Assembly: GCA_963717125.1 (NCBI GenBank)
Contig: CAVQVG010000003.1
Location: 310,001 to 374,000, forward strand
Reading direction: 5' to 3'
From: RYN-230 sp963717125
GTDB lineage: Bacteria; Actinomycetota; Actinomycetes; Streptosporangiales; Streptosporangiaceae
Length of the DNA stretch: 64,000 bases
How positions within the stretch are numbered: position 1 is the first letter of the stretch; every line of letters starts with the position of its first letter. A program made the position numbers and the translations under genes. The notes beneath the pieces are model-generated. The model did no database searches. It was not told where the DNA came from and worked only from the letters and a program-made list of their open reading frames with translations. Below are positions 15,220 to 23,249 of the stretch, one piece after another.

Positions 15220-15959
15220 GCACCCCAGTGCGGGCCGCCGCCACGGCCCAGCCCGGCGGGGCGCCGGGAGACGGCCTGGTCCTCGAACTGGCCGGGGTGA
15301 CCAAGGTCTATCCCGGCGCCCCGCCGGTACACGCGCTGCGCGGGGTGGACCTGGCCATCGCGGCCGGCGAACTGGTCGCCGTGCTCGGCCCGTCCGGGTC
15401 CGGGAAAAGCACCCTGCTGCACCTGGCCGGCACGCTGGACCGGCCGACCAGCGGCACGGTGCGGATCACCGGCCTGGACGTGGCCACCCTCAGCGACCGG
15501 GCGCTGGCCGGGCTGCGGGCGTCCGAGATCGGCTTCGTATTCCAGCAGTTCTTCCTGGCCGAACACGCCAGCGTGCTGGACAACGTGGCGGACGGGCTGC
15601 TGTACGCGGGGGTCGGCCTAGCCGCCCGGCGGGAGGCGGCCGCGGTGGCGCTGAACCGGGTCGGGCTGGGCCACAAGCTGCGCGCCCGGCCGACGCAGCT
15701 GTCCGGTGGGGAACGGCAGCGGGTGGCGATCGCCCGGGCGCTGGCCGGGTCGCCCGCGATCGTGCTGGCCGACGAGCCGACCGGCAACCTCGACCAGGCC
15801 ACCGGCGCGGCCATCCTGGATCTGCTGGCCGAGCTGCACATGGCTGGAACCACGATCATCGTGGTCACCCACGACGAGGCGGTCGCGGCCCGGATGCACC
15901 GGCAGGTGCGGATGCTGGACGGGCGGATCGTCTCCGACACGGCGGGAGCGGCCCGATGA
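15216..15959 (+). CDS. MacB/LolD-type ABC transporter ATP-binding protein
   Basis: Encodes 247 residues. Walker A is GPSGSGKST (58-66), Q-loop FVFQQFFL, signature LSGGERQRVAIARALA, Walker B IVLADEPTGNLD and H-loop VTHDEA. The QLSGGERQRVAIARALAGSP and DEPTGNLD forms are typical of the MacB/LolD/FtsE subclass that powers mechanotransmission-type exporters. It is coupled by ATGA overlaps to the adaptor upstream and the permease downstream. Confidence 0.94.
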   Translation: MSTPVRAAATAQPGGAPGDGLVLELAGVTKVYPGAPPVHALRGVDLAIAAGELVAVLGPSGSGKSTLLHLAGTLDRPTSGTVRITGLDVATLSDRALAGLRASEIGFVFQQFFLAEHASVLDNVADGLLYAGVGLAARREAAAVALNRVGLGHKLRARPTQLSGGERQRVAIARALAGSPAIVLADEPTGNLDQATGAAILDLLAELHMAGTTIIVVTHDEAVAARMHRQVRMLDGRIVSDTAGAAR

Positions 15960-17167
15960 TCGCCACCACCCGCGCCCCGGCGGCGGCCCGGCTGCGGCCC
16001 GCCGACCTGGCCCGGCTGGCCGCGGTCGGCCTGCGCACCCGCAAACTGCGCGCCGCGCTGTCCGCGCTGGGCATCGCGATCGGGGTGGCCGCGATCGTCG
16101 CGGTCCTCGGCCTGTCGTCCTCCTCGGCGGCCGGGCTGAACGCCGAGATCGCCGCGCTCGGCACCAACCTGCTCACCGTGCAGCCCGGGAACAGCTTCTC
16201 CGGTAACCCGGAGGAGCTGTCGCTGCGCGCCCCGGGGATGATCAGCCGGCTGCCCGGGGTGTACGCGGTGCAGACCACCGGGACCATCGATGGCGTCAGC
16301 GTGTACCGCAGCCCGCTGATCCCGGCGGTCAACACCAACGCGCTCTCCGTGGCGGCCACCAGCCTTGGCCTGCCCGGCACCGCCGGGACATCGCTGGCCC
16401 AGGGGAAGTTCCTCAACGCCGCTACCGCGCGCGAGCCGGTGTGCGTGCTCGGCGCGGCCGCCGCGCAACTACTCGGCATCGATCATGTCTTCCCGGGCGA
16501 GCGGGTCTGGGCTGGGGACATGTGGCTATACGTGGCCGGGATCCTCAAACCGGACGTGCTGTCCCCCGACGTGGACTCCAGCGTGCTGGTCGGCTACCCG
16601 TTCGCCGAGCAGAATTACGGCTTCGACGGGCACCCCACCACCATCTACGTCAAGGCGACCGACTCCCGGGTGACCGCGGTGGACAACCTGCTCGGCGCGC
16701 AGGCCGACCCGGAGGACCCGAGCAGCCCGGACGTGTCGGTCCCATCGGCCGCGCTGGTCGCTCAAGCCGATGCCAAGGGGGCGTTCAGCACCTTGTTCCT
16801 CGGGCTTGGCGCGGTCGCGCTGCTGGTCGGGGCGATCGGGGTGGCCAACATCATGGTCATCGCGGTGCTGGAACGGCGCAGCGAGATCGGGCTGCGCCGC
16901 GCGCTCGGCGCGACCCGTGGGCACATCCGGATCCAGTTCCTGGCCGAAGCGGTCACGCTGGCGCTGGTCGGCGGGGCCGCCGGGGTGGTGGCCGGCGCGG
17001 CGGCCACCGCGATCTACGCGCACGCCAAGGGCTGGGCGGTGGTCATCCCGGCCCAGGCCTGGGCGGGCGGGCTGGCCGCGGCGCTGCTCATCGGCGCGCT
17101 GGCCGGGCTGCTGCCCGCGCTCAAGGCGGCCCGGCTGTCCCCTACCGAGGCGCTCTGGACGCTGTAA
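15956..17167 (+). CDS. MacB-type ABC transporter permease (FtsX family)
   Basis: Encodes 403 residues. One N-terminal membrane helix (LRAALSALGIAIGVAAIVAV) is followed by a large MacB_PCD-like outside domain. The C-terminal FtsX domain has three helices, containing IGVANIMVIAVLERRSEIGL, RRALGATRGHIRIQFLAEAV and ALLIGALAGLLPALKAARLS, ending PTEALWTL. Together with the ATPase and adaptor it should export a substrate or extract envelope lipids or lipoproteins. The neighbouring lipoproteins are possible clients or accessory subunits. Confidence 0.93.
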   Translation: MIATTRAPAAARLRPADLARLAAVGLRTRKLRAALSALGIAIGVAAIVAVLGLSSSSAAGLNAEIAALGTNLLTVQPGNSFSGNPEELSLRAPGMISRLPGVYAVQTTGTIDGVSVYRSPLIPAVNTNALSVAATSLGLPGTAGTSLAQGKFLNAATAREPVCVLGAAAAQLLGIDHVFPGERVWAGDMWLYVAGILKPDVLSPDVDSSVLVGYPFAEQNYGFDGHPTTIYVKATDSRVTAVDNLLGAQADPEDPSSPDVSVPSAALVAQADAKGAFSTLFLGLGAVALLVGAIGVANIMVIAVLERRSEIGLRRALGATRGHIRIQFLAEAVTLALVGGAAGVVAGAAATAIYAHAKGWAVVIPAQAWAGGLAAALLIGALAGLLPALKAARLSPTEALWTL

Positions 17168-17324
17168 GAGCCGAGGATCCTGATAGAGAACGCCAGTGCC
17201 TGGCCGAACGCCGCTGCGGCCAACGCATCGGGCGTGGCGTGAACGATCTGGCCTGTTCAGCACGTTCTTGCTGGTATGCGGAGGGGTTGGGCGGTCAGGA
17301 GCGGTTCGGCGGTCAGTGGCCGCC

Positions 17325-18026
17325 ATGACTGACCCTGGTGTGTGCCGCCAGGTCCGCCCCGCGCTTGGGGTGTACCTGCTGGGCGCGATCGGGCCAGCCG
17401 ATCGTGCCGTGCTGGAGCAGCACCTGGCTGGGTGTGCCGACTGCCGGGAGGAGCTGGCCGGGCTGGCTGGACTGCCCGGCCGGCTCGGCTCGGTGTCCGC
17501 CGCCGACGCTGTCCGGCTGGCCGGGAGCCTGGCTGATGTCCCGGGCCGGGCCGGGCCGGCCGACGCTGGCACGCGCACGCTGCTCCGCCGGGCCGCCCGG
17601 CTGCGCCGGCAGCGGATGTGGCGCCGGGTAGCGGTGGCCGCGGCCGTCATGCTGCTCGCCGCGGGCGCGCTGGTGGCCGGCCTCCGCGCGCTGCACCCGC
17701 CGGCGCCGCGGCCGGTAGCGGCGTCCTGGCCGGAGACCGTGCGCGGCAGCAACCCGGTTTCCGGGGCCGGGGCCGTCGTCCGGTACCGGGCCCGGCCGTG
17801 GGGTGTGGAGATCGTGGTGCAGGTCACCCGGATCCCCGCCGGCACGCGTTGTGAGCTGCGGGTGGTGACCTCGGCCGGGCAGCAGGCCACGGCGGCCAGC
17901 TGGACCGTGGCCGCCTACCGCAACGGGGCGTGGTACCCGGCGTCGGCGCCGTTCGCCGAGGCTGGCGTGCGGCACTTCATCGTGGTGGCGGCGGGCCGGA
18001 CCCTGGTCAGCGTCCGGGCGCGGTGA
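17325..18026 (+). CDS. Zinc-finger (anti-sigma-like) single-pass membrane protein
   Basis: Encodes 233 residues from ATG 17325. The N-terminus has the zf-HC2 anti-sigma pattern: VCRQVRPALGVYLLGAIGPA then VLEQHLAGCADCREELAGLA (H-x3-C-x2-C). A membrane helix (VAVAAAVMLLAAGALVAGL, about 105-123) leads to an outside domain of about 110 residues (VRGSNPVSGAGAVVRYRARP; RCELRVVTSAGQQ). No sigma gene is adjacent, so its partner would be encoded elsewhere or it may have another regulatory role. Confidence 0.8.
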   Translation: MTDPGVCRQVRPALGVYLLGAIGPADRAVLEQHLAGCADCREELAGLAGLPGRLGSVSAADAVRLAGSLADVPGRAGPADAGTRTLLRRAARLRRQRMWRRVAVAAAVMLLAAGALVAGLRALHPPAPRPVAASWPETVRGSNPVSGAGAVVRYRARPWGVEIVVQVTRIPAGTRCELRVVTSAGQQATAASWTVAAYRNGAWYPASAPFAEAGVRHFIVVAAGRTLVSVRAR

Positions 18027-18047
18027 GGGCCGGTCAGCGGCCGGCCC
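18027..18047 (+). terminator. Hairpin terminator after the zinc-finger gene
   Basis: GGGCCGG (18027-18033) and CCGGCCC (18041-18047) make a perfect 7-bp stem with a 7-nt loop beginning at the base after the stop codon, followed by TGTTAAT. Confidence 0.6.
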
Positions 18048-18065
18048 TGTTAATAGGATTTGGGG

Positions 18066-18680
18066 ATGGAGTATCTCGTCACGATGACCACTCACGTGCC
18101 GGACGGAACGGCGCCGCAGGCGGTGGACGAGGTGCGCGCCCGCGAGGCGGCCCACTCGGCCGAGCTGGCGGCGCAGCGGCATCTGCTCCGGCTGTGGCGC
18201 CCGCCGCTCGCGCCGGGCGAGTGGCGGACGTTCGGGCTGTTCGCGGCCGACGACGCCGACCAGCTGGAGACAGTGCTGGCCTCGATGCCGTTGCGGGTAT
18301 GGCGCACCGACGAGGTCACGCCGCTCAGGCCGCACCCGAACGACCCGCCCGCCGAGGTCCAGGCCAGCGCGGGCCAGGCCAGCACGGGCGGGCCGGAGTT
18401 CTTCACCTGGTTCACCCCGCAGTTCCCGGACGATGCCCCGGATGAGGAGGTCAACGAGGCCGTCGCGGCGGAAGCCCGGCGGACCCGGGAGCTGGCGGGG
18501 CAGGGACACCTGGTGCGGCTGTGGCAGCTACCCGACTCGCGGGTCCTCGGCCTGTGGCGCGCCACCGACGAAGCGGAGATGCGGGCGATCCTGCTCTCGC
18601 TGCCGGAGAACCGCTGGCTGAGCACGGTCACCACGCCGCTCAGCAGGCACCCCAGCGACCCCGGGGTCAGCCGCCCGTGA
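18066..18680 (+). CDS. Tandem muconolactone isomerase-like domain protein
   Basis: Encodes 204 residues from ATG 18066 (an in-frame TTG at 18060 is less likely; AGGA lies at 18055-18058). Two copies of a 90-residue ferredoxin-like fold are seen. The first has EYLVTMTTHVPDGT, RHLLRLWRPP and LETVLASMPLRVW. The second has EFFTWFTPQFPDDA, GHLVRLWQLP and MRAILLSLPENRW, each ending in a T-x-x-x-PL-x-x-HP segment. Muconolactone isomerase catalyses a step of catechol degradation, but these two-domain proteins occur outside that pathway and the substrate is uncertain. Confidence 0.75.
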   Translation: MEYLVTMTTHVPDGTAPQAVDEVRAREAAHSAELAAQRHLLRLWRPPLAPGEWRTFGLFAADDADQLETVLASMPLRVWRTDEVTPLRPHPNDPPAEVQASAGQASTGGPEFFTWFTPQFPDDAPDEEVNEAVAAEARRTRELAGQGHLVRLWQLPDSRVLGLWRATDEAEMRAILLSLPENRWLSTVTTPLSRHPSDPGVSRP

Positions 18681-18728
18681 TCCGGCCCTAGTCTGGTGAG
18701 CTACCGGCGGACCGGGAGGGATGACATC

Positions 18729-19240
18729 GTGGACACGGCAGCACCGCTGGCCGGCACGGTTGCCCTGATCACCGGGTCGAGCAGCGGGATCGGCGCCGCC
18801 ACCGCGCGCAGGCTGGCCGCCGAGGGGGCGGCGGTGTCGCTGGTGGCGCGGCGCCGGGGCCGGCTGGAGGAGCTGAGCCAGACGATCAGCCGCGAGGGCG
18901 GGACCGCGCTGGTGCTGGAAGCCGACGTGACCCGCCAGCCAGACGCGGCAGCAGCGTGTACAGCCTGACCAAGACCGGCATGATCGCGTTCGCGGAAGCG
19001 CTCCGCCAGGAGCTGCTCGGGCACCGGGTCCGGGTCAGCGTGGTCGAGCCCGGCACGGTGGACACCGAGCTGGCCAGCCACCTACGGGACGGCATCCGGC
19101 AGGCCGCGCAGCAGCAGACCGCGTCGATCGAGACGCTGCGGCCGGACGACATCGCCGACGCGGTGGCCTACATCGTGACCCGGGACCGCCGGGTGGCGGT
19201 CAACGAGATCCTGGTCCGGGCGGGCGAGCAGACGTGGTGA
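18729..19240 (+). pseudogene. Short-chain dehydrogenase with internal deletion and frameshift
   Basis: The first part (GTG 18729) reads AGTVALITGSSSGIGAATAR (cofactor Rossmann motif TGSSSGIG), then GGTALVLEADVTRQPDAAAA and stops at 18968. The second part, in another frame from about 18954, reads VYSLTKTGMIAFAEALRQEL (the YxxxK catalytic pair) and VRVSVVEPGTVDTELASH to a stop at 19240. The central block with the NNAG motif and the catalytic Ser (about 80 codons) is absent. The junction falls in GCGGCAGCAGCGTG (about 18947-18960), which could encode either side, so a deletion at a short repeat is likely. The protein cannot be functional. Confidence 0.85.
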
Positions 19241-19259
19241 CATGCCGGGCTGCCCTGGA

Positions 19260-19568
19260 TCAGCTGGGGCCGGCGGAGTCGAGCAGCTGCCGGAGCACGC
19301 TGGTGTAGTGGTCCAGCGCGGCCCGGCCGGTGTTGGTCAGCGCGACCGCGGTGCGCGCCGCGCCGCCGCTGCCGTTCTTATTCGTGGTCAGGTAGCCGAC
19401 GTCCTCAAGCTTGCGCAGGTGGGTGATCAAGTTGCCCGGGGTCAGCCCGATCACGTCCTGCAGCCTGGTGAACGAGAGATCGTCACCAGGCGGCAGGGCG
19501 GCCAGGGTCACCACGATGCGCAGCCGCGCGGGCACGTGGATGACCGGGTCCAGTTCTTCGTCACTCAT
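19260..19568 (-). CDS. Winged-helix transcriptional regulator
   Basis: Encodes 102 residues. The wHTH pattern is HVPARLRIVVTLAALPPGDD, LSFTRLQDVIGLTPGNLITH (recognition helix), LRKLEDVGYLTTNKNGSGG and a beta-wing before TAVALTNTGRAALDHYTSVL. It belongs to the MarR/PadR-like group (winged helix DNA-binding domain, PF13601 type). Its start overlaps the stop of the upstream membrane-protein gene (ATGA), so the two are made together. The paired palindromes upstream of that gene are its likely binding sites. Confidence 0.88.
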   Translation of the reverse strand: MSDEELDPVIHVPARLRIVVTLAALPPGDDLSFTRLQDVIGLTPGNLITHLRKLEDVGYLTTNKNGSGGAARTAVALTNTGRAALDHYTSVLRQLLDSAGPS

Positions 19569-20227
19569 GACCGGCGCAGCCGGGGCTCGATGACCGCCAT
19601 CAGCACGATCCCGGCGCCGCCGGCCAGCGCGCAGACGGCCAGGTTTGTCACGACGCCGGCCCAGGCGCCGCCGACCGCCACGGCCAGCAGCCAGCCGCCG
19701 ATGATCAGCCGGGGCCGGTCCAGCCTGCCGGTGACGGCGCAGCTGGCCACCAGGACCAGGCCGGCCGTCAGCAGCGGGATGGCCTCACCGAACAGGGCGG
19801 CCAGCGGCCGGCTGGCGCCGGCCTGAACCAGCGCCTGCTTCTCGAGCTCCAGCGCGGCGAACCCGGCCAGCAGGGCCACGGCGAAGATGCCCCGCTGCAG
19901 CTCGGACCGGCCGCCGACGCCGCTGGACGCCTGGTCCAGCACGTTCGCCGACGCGCCCGCGGCCGCGAGGAACAGCAGGAACGCCAGCAGCAAGGCCTGC
20001 CAGGCCGGCCCGTGATAGGGATGCTGGCCGCGGACCGACAGCCACATGGCGCCGTAGCCGACGAAGACGACCACCCCCCAGATCAGGAACAGCACGGGGC
20101 GGCGCACCGCCAGCTCACGGCGGGCCCGGTCGCGGGCCTGCTGCAAGACGGCCGCGGCGCCCTGCGCGTCCATGACCACTGCCTCGCCCATGTTCGTGCC
20201 GCCCTTGGTGCCGGATTCCTCGTTCAT
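19565..20227 (-). CDS. Multi-pass membrane protein paired with the winged-helix regulator
   Basis: Encodes 220 residues from ATG 20227, with a strong AAAGGAGGT site upstream. The soluble N-terminus carries MDAQGAAAVLQQARDRARRE. Six hydrophobic segments follow (VLFLIWGVVVFVGYGAMWL; ALLLAFLLFLAAAGA; GIFAVALLAGFAALE; AIPLLTAGLVLVASCAV; LIIGGWLLAVAVGGAWAGV; LAVCALAGGAGIVLMAVIE). No catalytic motif is visible. Membrane-protein/wHTH pairs of this type are widespread in actinomycetes but uncharacterised. The gene is probably repressed by its partner. Confidence 0.7.
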   Translation of the reverse strand: MNEESGTKGGTNMGEAVVMDAQGAAAVLQQARDRARRELAVRRPVLFLIWGVVVFVGYGAMWLSVRGQHPYHGPAWQALLLAFLLFLAAAGASANVLDQASSGVGGRSELQRGIFAVALLAGFAALELEKQALVQAGASRPLAALFGEAIPLLTAGLVLVASCAVTGRLDRPRLIIGGWLLAVAVGGAWAGVVTNLAVCALAGGAGIVLMAVIEPRLRRS

Positions 20228-20244
20228 CTCGGGCACCTCCTTTA

Positions 20245-20282
20245 CTTTGTACCGCAAAGCTAATCTACTTTGCACGGCAAAG
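20245..20282 (-). promoter_or_regulatory. Twin palindromic operators upstream of the membrane/wHTH pair
   Basis: CTTTG-TACCG-CAAAG (20245-20259) and CTTTG-CACGG-CAAAG (20268-20282) are two 15-bp palindromes with identical 5-bp arms, centred 23 bp apart. They lie 18-55 bp upstream of the start codon at 20227, where a repressor would block transcription. The AT content here is far above the surroundings. Confidence 0.75.
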
Positions 20283-20423
20283 TCAAGGCCTGCCGCCGTT
20301 CAGGCGCGCCTGGCCTCAGCCGCGCGCTGACCTGCGTCCACTGCGGTCGCAGCTTGGGCCGATCGGTTGCAGAATTCCTGCGTTCGGGTAGACATGTGAC
20401 CAGAGAGGGGGAGCGTCTCTCAG

Positions 20424-23024
20424 GTGACGATGGGCACAGATCCGGCCGGTGGGTGGGATTTCTTCGTCTCTTACACACAGCTGGACCGGGCATGGGCGGA
20501 GTGGATCGCCTGGGTGCTCGAGGAGGACCAGCACCGCGTCCTGGTCCAGGCTTGGGATTCCGTGCCGGGGACCAACTGGATCCAGGGAATGCAGGCGGGC
20601 GCGCTTGACGCGGCCAGGACGATCGCTGTCCTCTCCGACGCCTACTTACAATCGGTTTACGGTAGCGCCGAGTGGCAGGCGGCCTGGGCTGCCGATCCGG
20701 AGGGCTCGGGCCGCAAACTGCTGACCGTCCGGGTGACTGACTGTGCACGACCGGGGCTGCTGGCCGGAGTAACCAGCCTTGACCTGTTCGGACTGGATGA
20801 GGCGGCGGCGCGGGCCAGCTTGCGCGAGATGGTCATGGCGGCGCTGTCAGGCCGACGGAAGCCTGCCGTGCCGCCCGCCTTCCCGGGTGGGTCGGCCCGG
20901 GCCGTCCCCGAGGAGCCCGAGTACCCAGGCAGGCTGCCCAGGGTATGGCAGGTGGCACCGCACAATCCGAACTTCATCGGCCGTGGCCAGGAACTGCACT
21001 ATCTAGCCCGGGCGCTGGCCACTGACACCGCCGTAACCGTTCAGGCGGTCCACGGCATGGGCGGTGTCGGTAAGACTCAGCTCGCTATCGAGTACGCGCA
21101 CGCCCACGCCCGAGAGTATGAAGTGGTCTGGCAGATAGCAGCCGAAGAACCAGCCGCGATTCCAGATCAGTTCACCGCGCTGGCCACGAAGTTGGGCCTG
21201 GAGCCGGCCAATGATCCGGAAGCGCTCCAGGCTCAGGTATACGGGCGACTGCGGGCGACGGCGGGATGGCTCCTGATCTATGACAACGCCGACGCGGTAG
21301 CCGACATTCAGCATTGGCTGCCAGACGGCCCAGCGCCAGCCGGTGCGCGCGGTCACGTGATCGTAACCACGAGGCGAAGCGGGTTCAGTGTGTTCGGCCC
21401 GGTGCTGGATTTGGACGTGATCGGGCTGTCCGACGCCGTAAGGCTGCTGCGATCCAGGGCGCCCCGGCTCAGCCGGGCGGAAGGGCGCCAGATCGCCAAT
21501 GAGCTGGGACGGCTGCCACTTGCCCTAGAGCAGGCGGCCGCCTACCTGGACCGATCTGACATGCCTCCGGCGGAGTATCTCGCGCTGCTGCGTGGACGTG
21601 CGATCGACCTGTATCGGCGTGGCAAGGTCAGCTCGCGCAAGGATACGATTGCCACCTTGTGGGATCTCAGCCTCGAACGCATTAGTCATGAGAATCCAGC
21701 TGCCGTGCAATTGCTGGAGGTATGCGCCTATCTGGCTCCCGAGCCGATTCCTCTTGACTTGTTCACCGCACACCCTGATTCATTGCCGGAACCGCTATCT
21801 TCAGCCGCGGGCGACGAAATAGGCTTCGCCGACACGATCGCCGTTCTAGCCGATTATTCGCTGATCAAGCGGTCCTCAGCTGGACTGCTGGTGCACCGAC
21901 TCGTGCAAGGCGCTATCCGCGCTCATCACAACCATGGGAGTCCGTCTCCGGCGCGACATAACGAATCTGAGCAGAAATCCGGTCCGGCCACCAGCCCATT
22001 GCTCACAGCGCTCGTCCTGCTCCAGGCGGCTGCCCCGGCAGACATCATAAGCGTCCCGTCAGCCTGGCCCATATGGGCAGCATTGCTGCCGCACGTCCTA
22101 ACTGCGGCTGAGCGAGTCAATGAAGCCACGGGAATGCCGGAGCGAGATTTGCTGCCGAAGACTTCGTGGCTACTGGATCGCGCCGGGATCTATTTGCAGG
22201 TTCACGCGCGACTCGGCGATGCTAGGAAAGCCCTGGAAGGGGCCGTTTCCCTCAATGAGGCCATCTACGGGCCGGACCATTCCGAGGTTGCCGCCGTCCA
22301 AAACAACCTGGCCGCCGTCTTGCGCGATCTGGGTCGGCCCGCAGACGCCCGGTCGTTGCAGGAACGAGCGCTGGCCATCGAGGAGCGGACGTACGGACCC
22401 AGCCACCCCAATGTCGCGCGCGCGCTGAACAATCTCGCCTGGATCCTGCGCGCACTGGACCAGTCCGCGGCAGCCGAGCCGTTGCAGAGGCGAGCCCTGG
22501 CCATCTGGGAGACGGAATTCGGCCCACGCCACACGCTGGTGGCCACCGCGCTTGATAATCTTGCGCAGATATTGCGGACTCTGGGACGTCCTGCAGAAGC
22601 CCGGCCCCTGCAGCAGCGGGCAATGGACATCTACGAAGAATCCTATGATTCTGGCCATCCTGACATCGCCCGGGCGCTGAATAATCTGGCCCTAATTCTG
22701 CGTGACCTGGATGAGCTAGAGGCGGCGCTTCCGCTACAAGAACGCGCATTAGTGATCGACGAGGATATTTACGGGCCCAATCATCCGCTCGTCGCCACCG
22801 CCCTGAATAACCTGGCCCAAATCCTGCGGGACCTGGACGAGCCAGCGGCGGCCCGGCCGTTGCAGGAACGGGCCCTGGCTATTGATGAGGCCGCCTATGG
22901 GCCGCGTCATCCCACGGTCGCGATACGGCTGATCAATCTGGCCCTCATCCTGCGGGACCTAGGGCAACCCACGGCGGCCGGGCGATTGGAGGAACGAGCC
23001 CGAAAGATCACTCGCACCGGCTGA
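20424..23024 (+). CDS. TIR - NB-ARC (STAND) - TPR signalling protein
   Basis: Encodes 866 residues from GTG 20424 (GGGGAG at 20407-20412; ATG 20430 possible). A TIR-like domain (about 10-145) has WDFFVSYTQLDRAWAEWIAW, TIAVLSDAYLQS and GSAEWQAAW, where E83 fits the catalytic Glu of NAD-cleaving TIRs. A NB-ARC ATPase follows, with Walker A GMGGVGKTQLA (211-221) and Walker B GWLLIYDNAD (281-290). A winged-helix/arm region leads to six 42-residue kinesin-light-chain-type TPRs (about 613-860). It resembles FxSxx-COOH-system TPR proteins and bacterial NLR-like immune sensors. It sits upstream of fxsB in the same direction and shows less GC-biased codons than flanking genes. Confidence 0.88.
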   Translation: MTMGTDPAGGWDFFVSYTQLDRAWAEWIAWVLEEDQHRVLVQAWDSVPGTNWIQGMQAGALDAARTIAVLSDAYLQSVYGSAEWQAAWAADPEGSGRKLLTVRVTDCARPGLLAGVTSLDLFGLDEAAARASLREMVMAALSGRRKPAVPPAFPGGSARAVPEEPEYPGRLPRVWQVAPHNPNFIGRGQELHYLARALATDTAVTVQAVHGMGGVGKTQLAIEYAHAHAREYEVVWQIAAEEPAAIPDQFTALATKLGLEPANDPEALQAQVYGRLRATAGWLLIYDNADAVADIQHWLPDGPAPAGARGHVIVTTRRSGFSVFGPVLDLDVIGLSDAVRLLRSRAPRLSRAEGRQIANELGRLPLALEQAAAYLDRSDMPPAEYLALLRGRAIDLYRRGKVSSRKDTIATLWDLSLERISHENPAAVQLLEVCAYLAPEPIPLDLFTAHPDSLPEPLSSAAGDEIGFADTIAVLADYSLIKRSSAGLLVHRLVQGAIRAHHNHGSPSPARHNESEQKSGPATSPLLTALVLLQAAAPADIISVPSAWPIWAALLPHVLTAAERVNEATGMPERDLLPKTSWLLDRAGIYLQVHARLGDARKALEGAVSLNEAIYGPDHSEVAAVQNNLAAVLRDLGRPADARSLQERALAIEERTYGPSHPNVARALNNLAWILRALDQSAAAEPLQRRALAIWETEFGPRHTLVATALDNLAQILRTLGRPAEARPLQQRAMDIYEESYDSGHPDIARALNNLALILRDLDELEAALPLQERALVIDEDIYGPNHPLVATALNNLAQILRDLDEPAAARPLQERALAIDEAAYGPRHPTVAIRLINLALILRDLGQPTAAGRLEERARKITRTG
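22262..23017 (+). repeat. Six 126-bp tandem repeats encoding TPRs
   Basis: The codons for the YGP-like turn recur at 22262, 22388, 22514, 22640, 22766 and 22892, exactly 126 bp apart. Each unit encodes a 42-residue repeat of the form AxxALNNLAxILRDLGxPxxA. Units are diverged at DNA level but keep a strict period. Confidence 0.85.
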
Positions 23025-23031
23025 CTTCACT

Positions 23032-23073
23032 GGCAGGCAGGCCCGGAACGGGCAGCAGCCGCGAGAGCCTGCC
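23032..23073 (+). terminator. Possible terminator after the TIR-STAND gene
   Basis: GGCAGGC (23032-23038) pairs with GCCTGCC (23067-23073), and inside lies a second stem GCCCG-GAA-CGGGC (23041-23053). It starts 8 nt after the stop codon. If real, fxsB has its own promoter in the 225-bp gap. Confidence 0.4.
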
Positions 23074-23249
23074 CTGGTCTGGGTCGCGAGGATCCGGAAA
23101 CCCGATTGCCGGACTGGGCTGCATGGCTACGCTCAATCATGGCACAGCGATGATCTGGGTGGCAGGGCCATGCGAGTAACTACTGCCGCAGCAAACGGCA
23201 GGTGGTTGGGTGATCTCGAACGAAGCATCGAATGCGGTGGGGACCGGTC

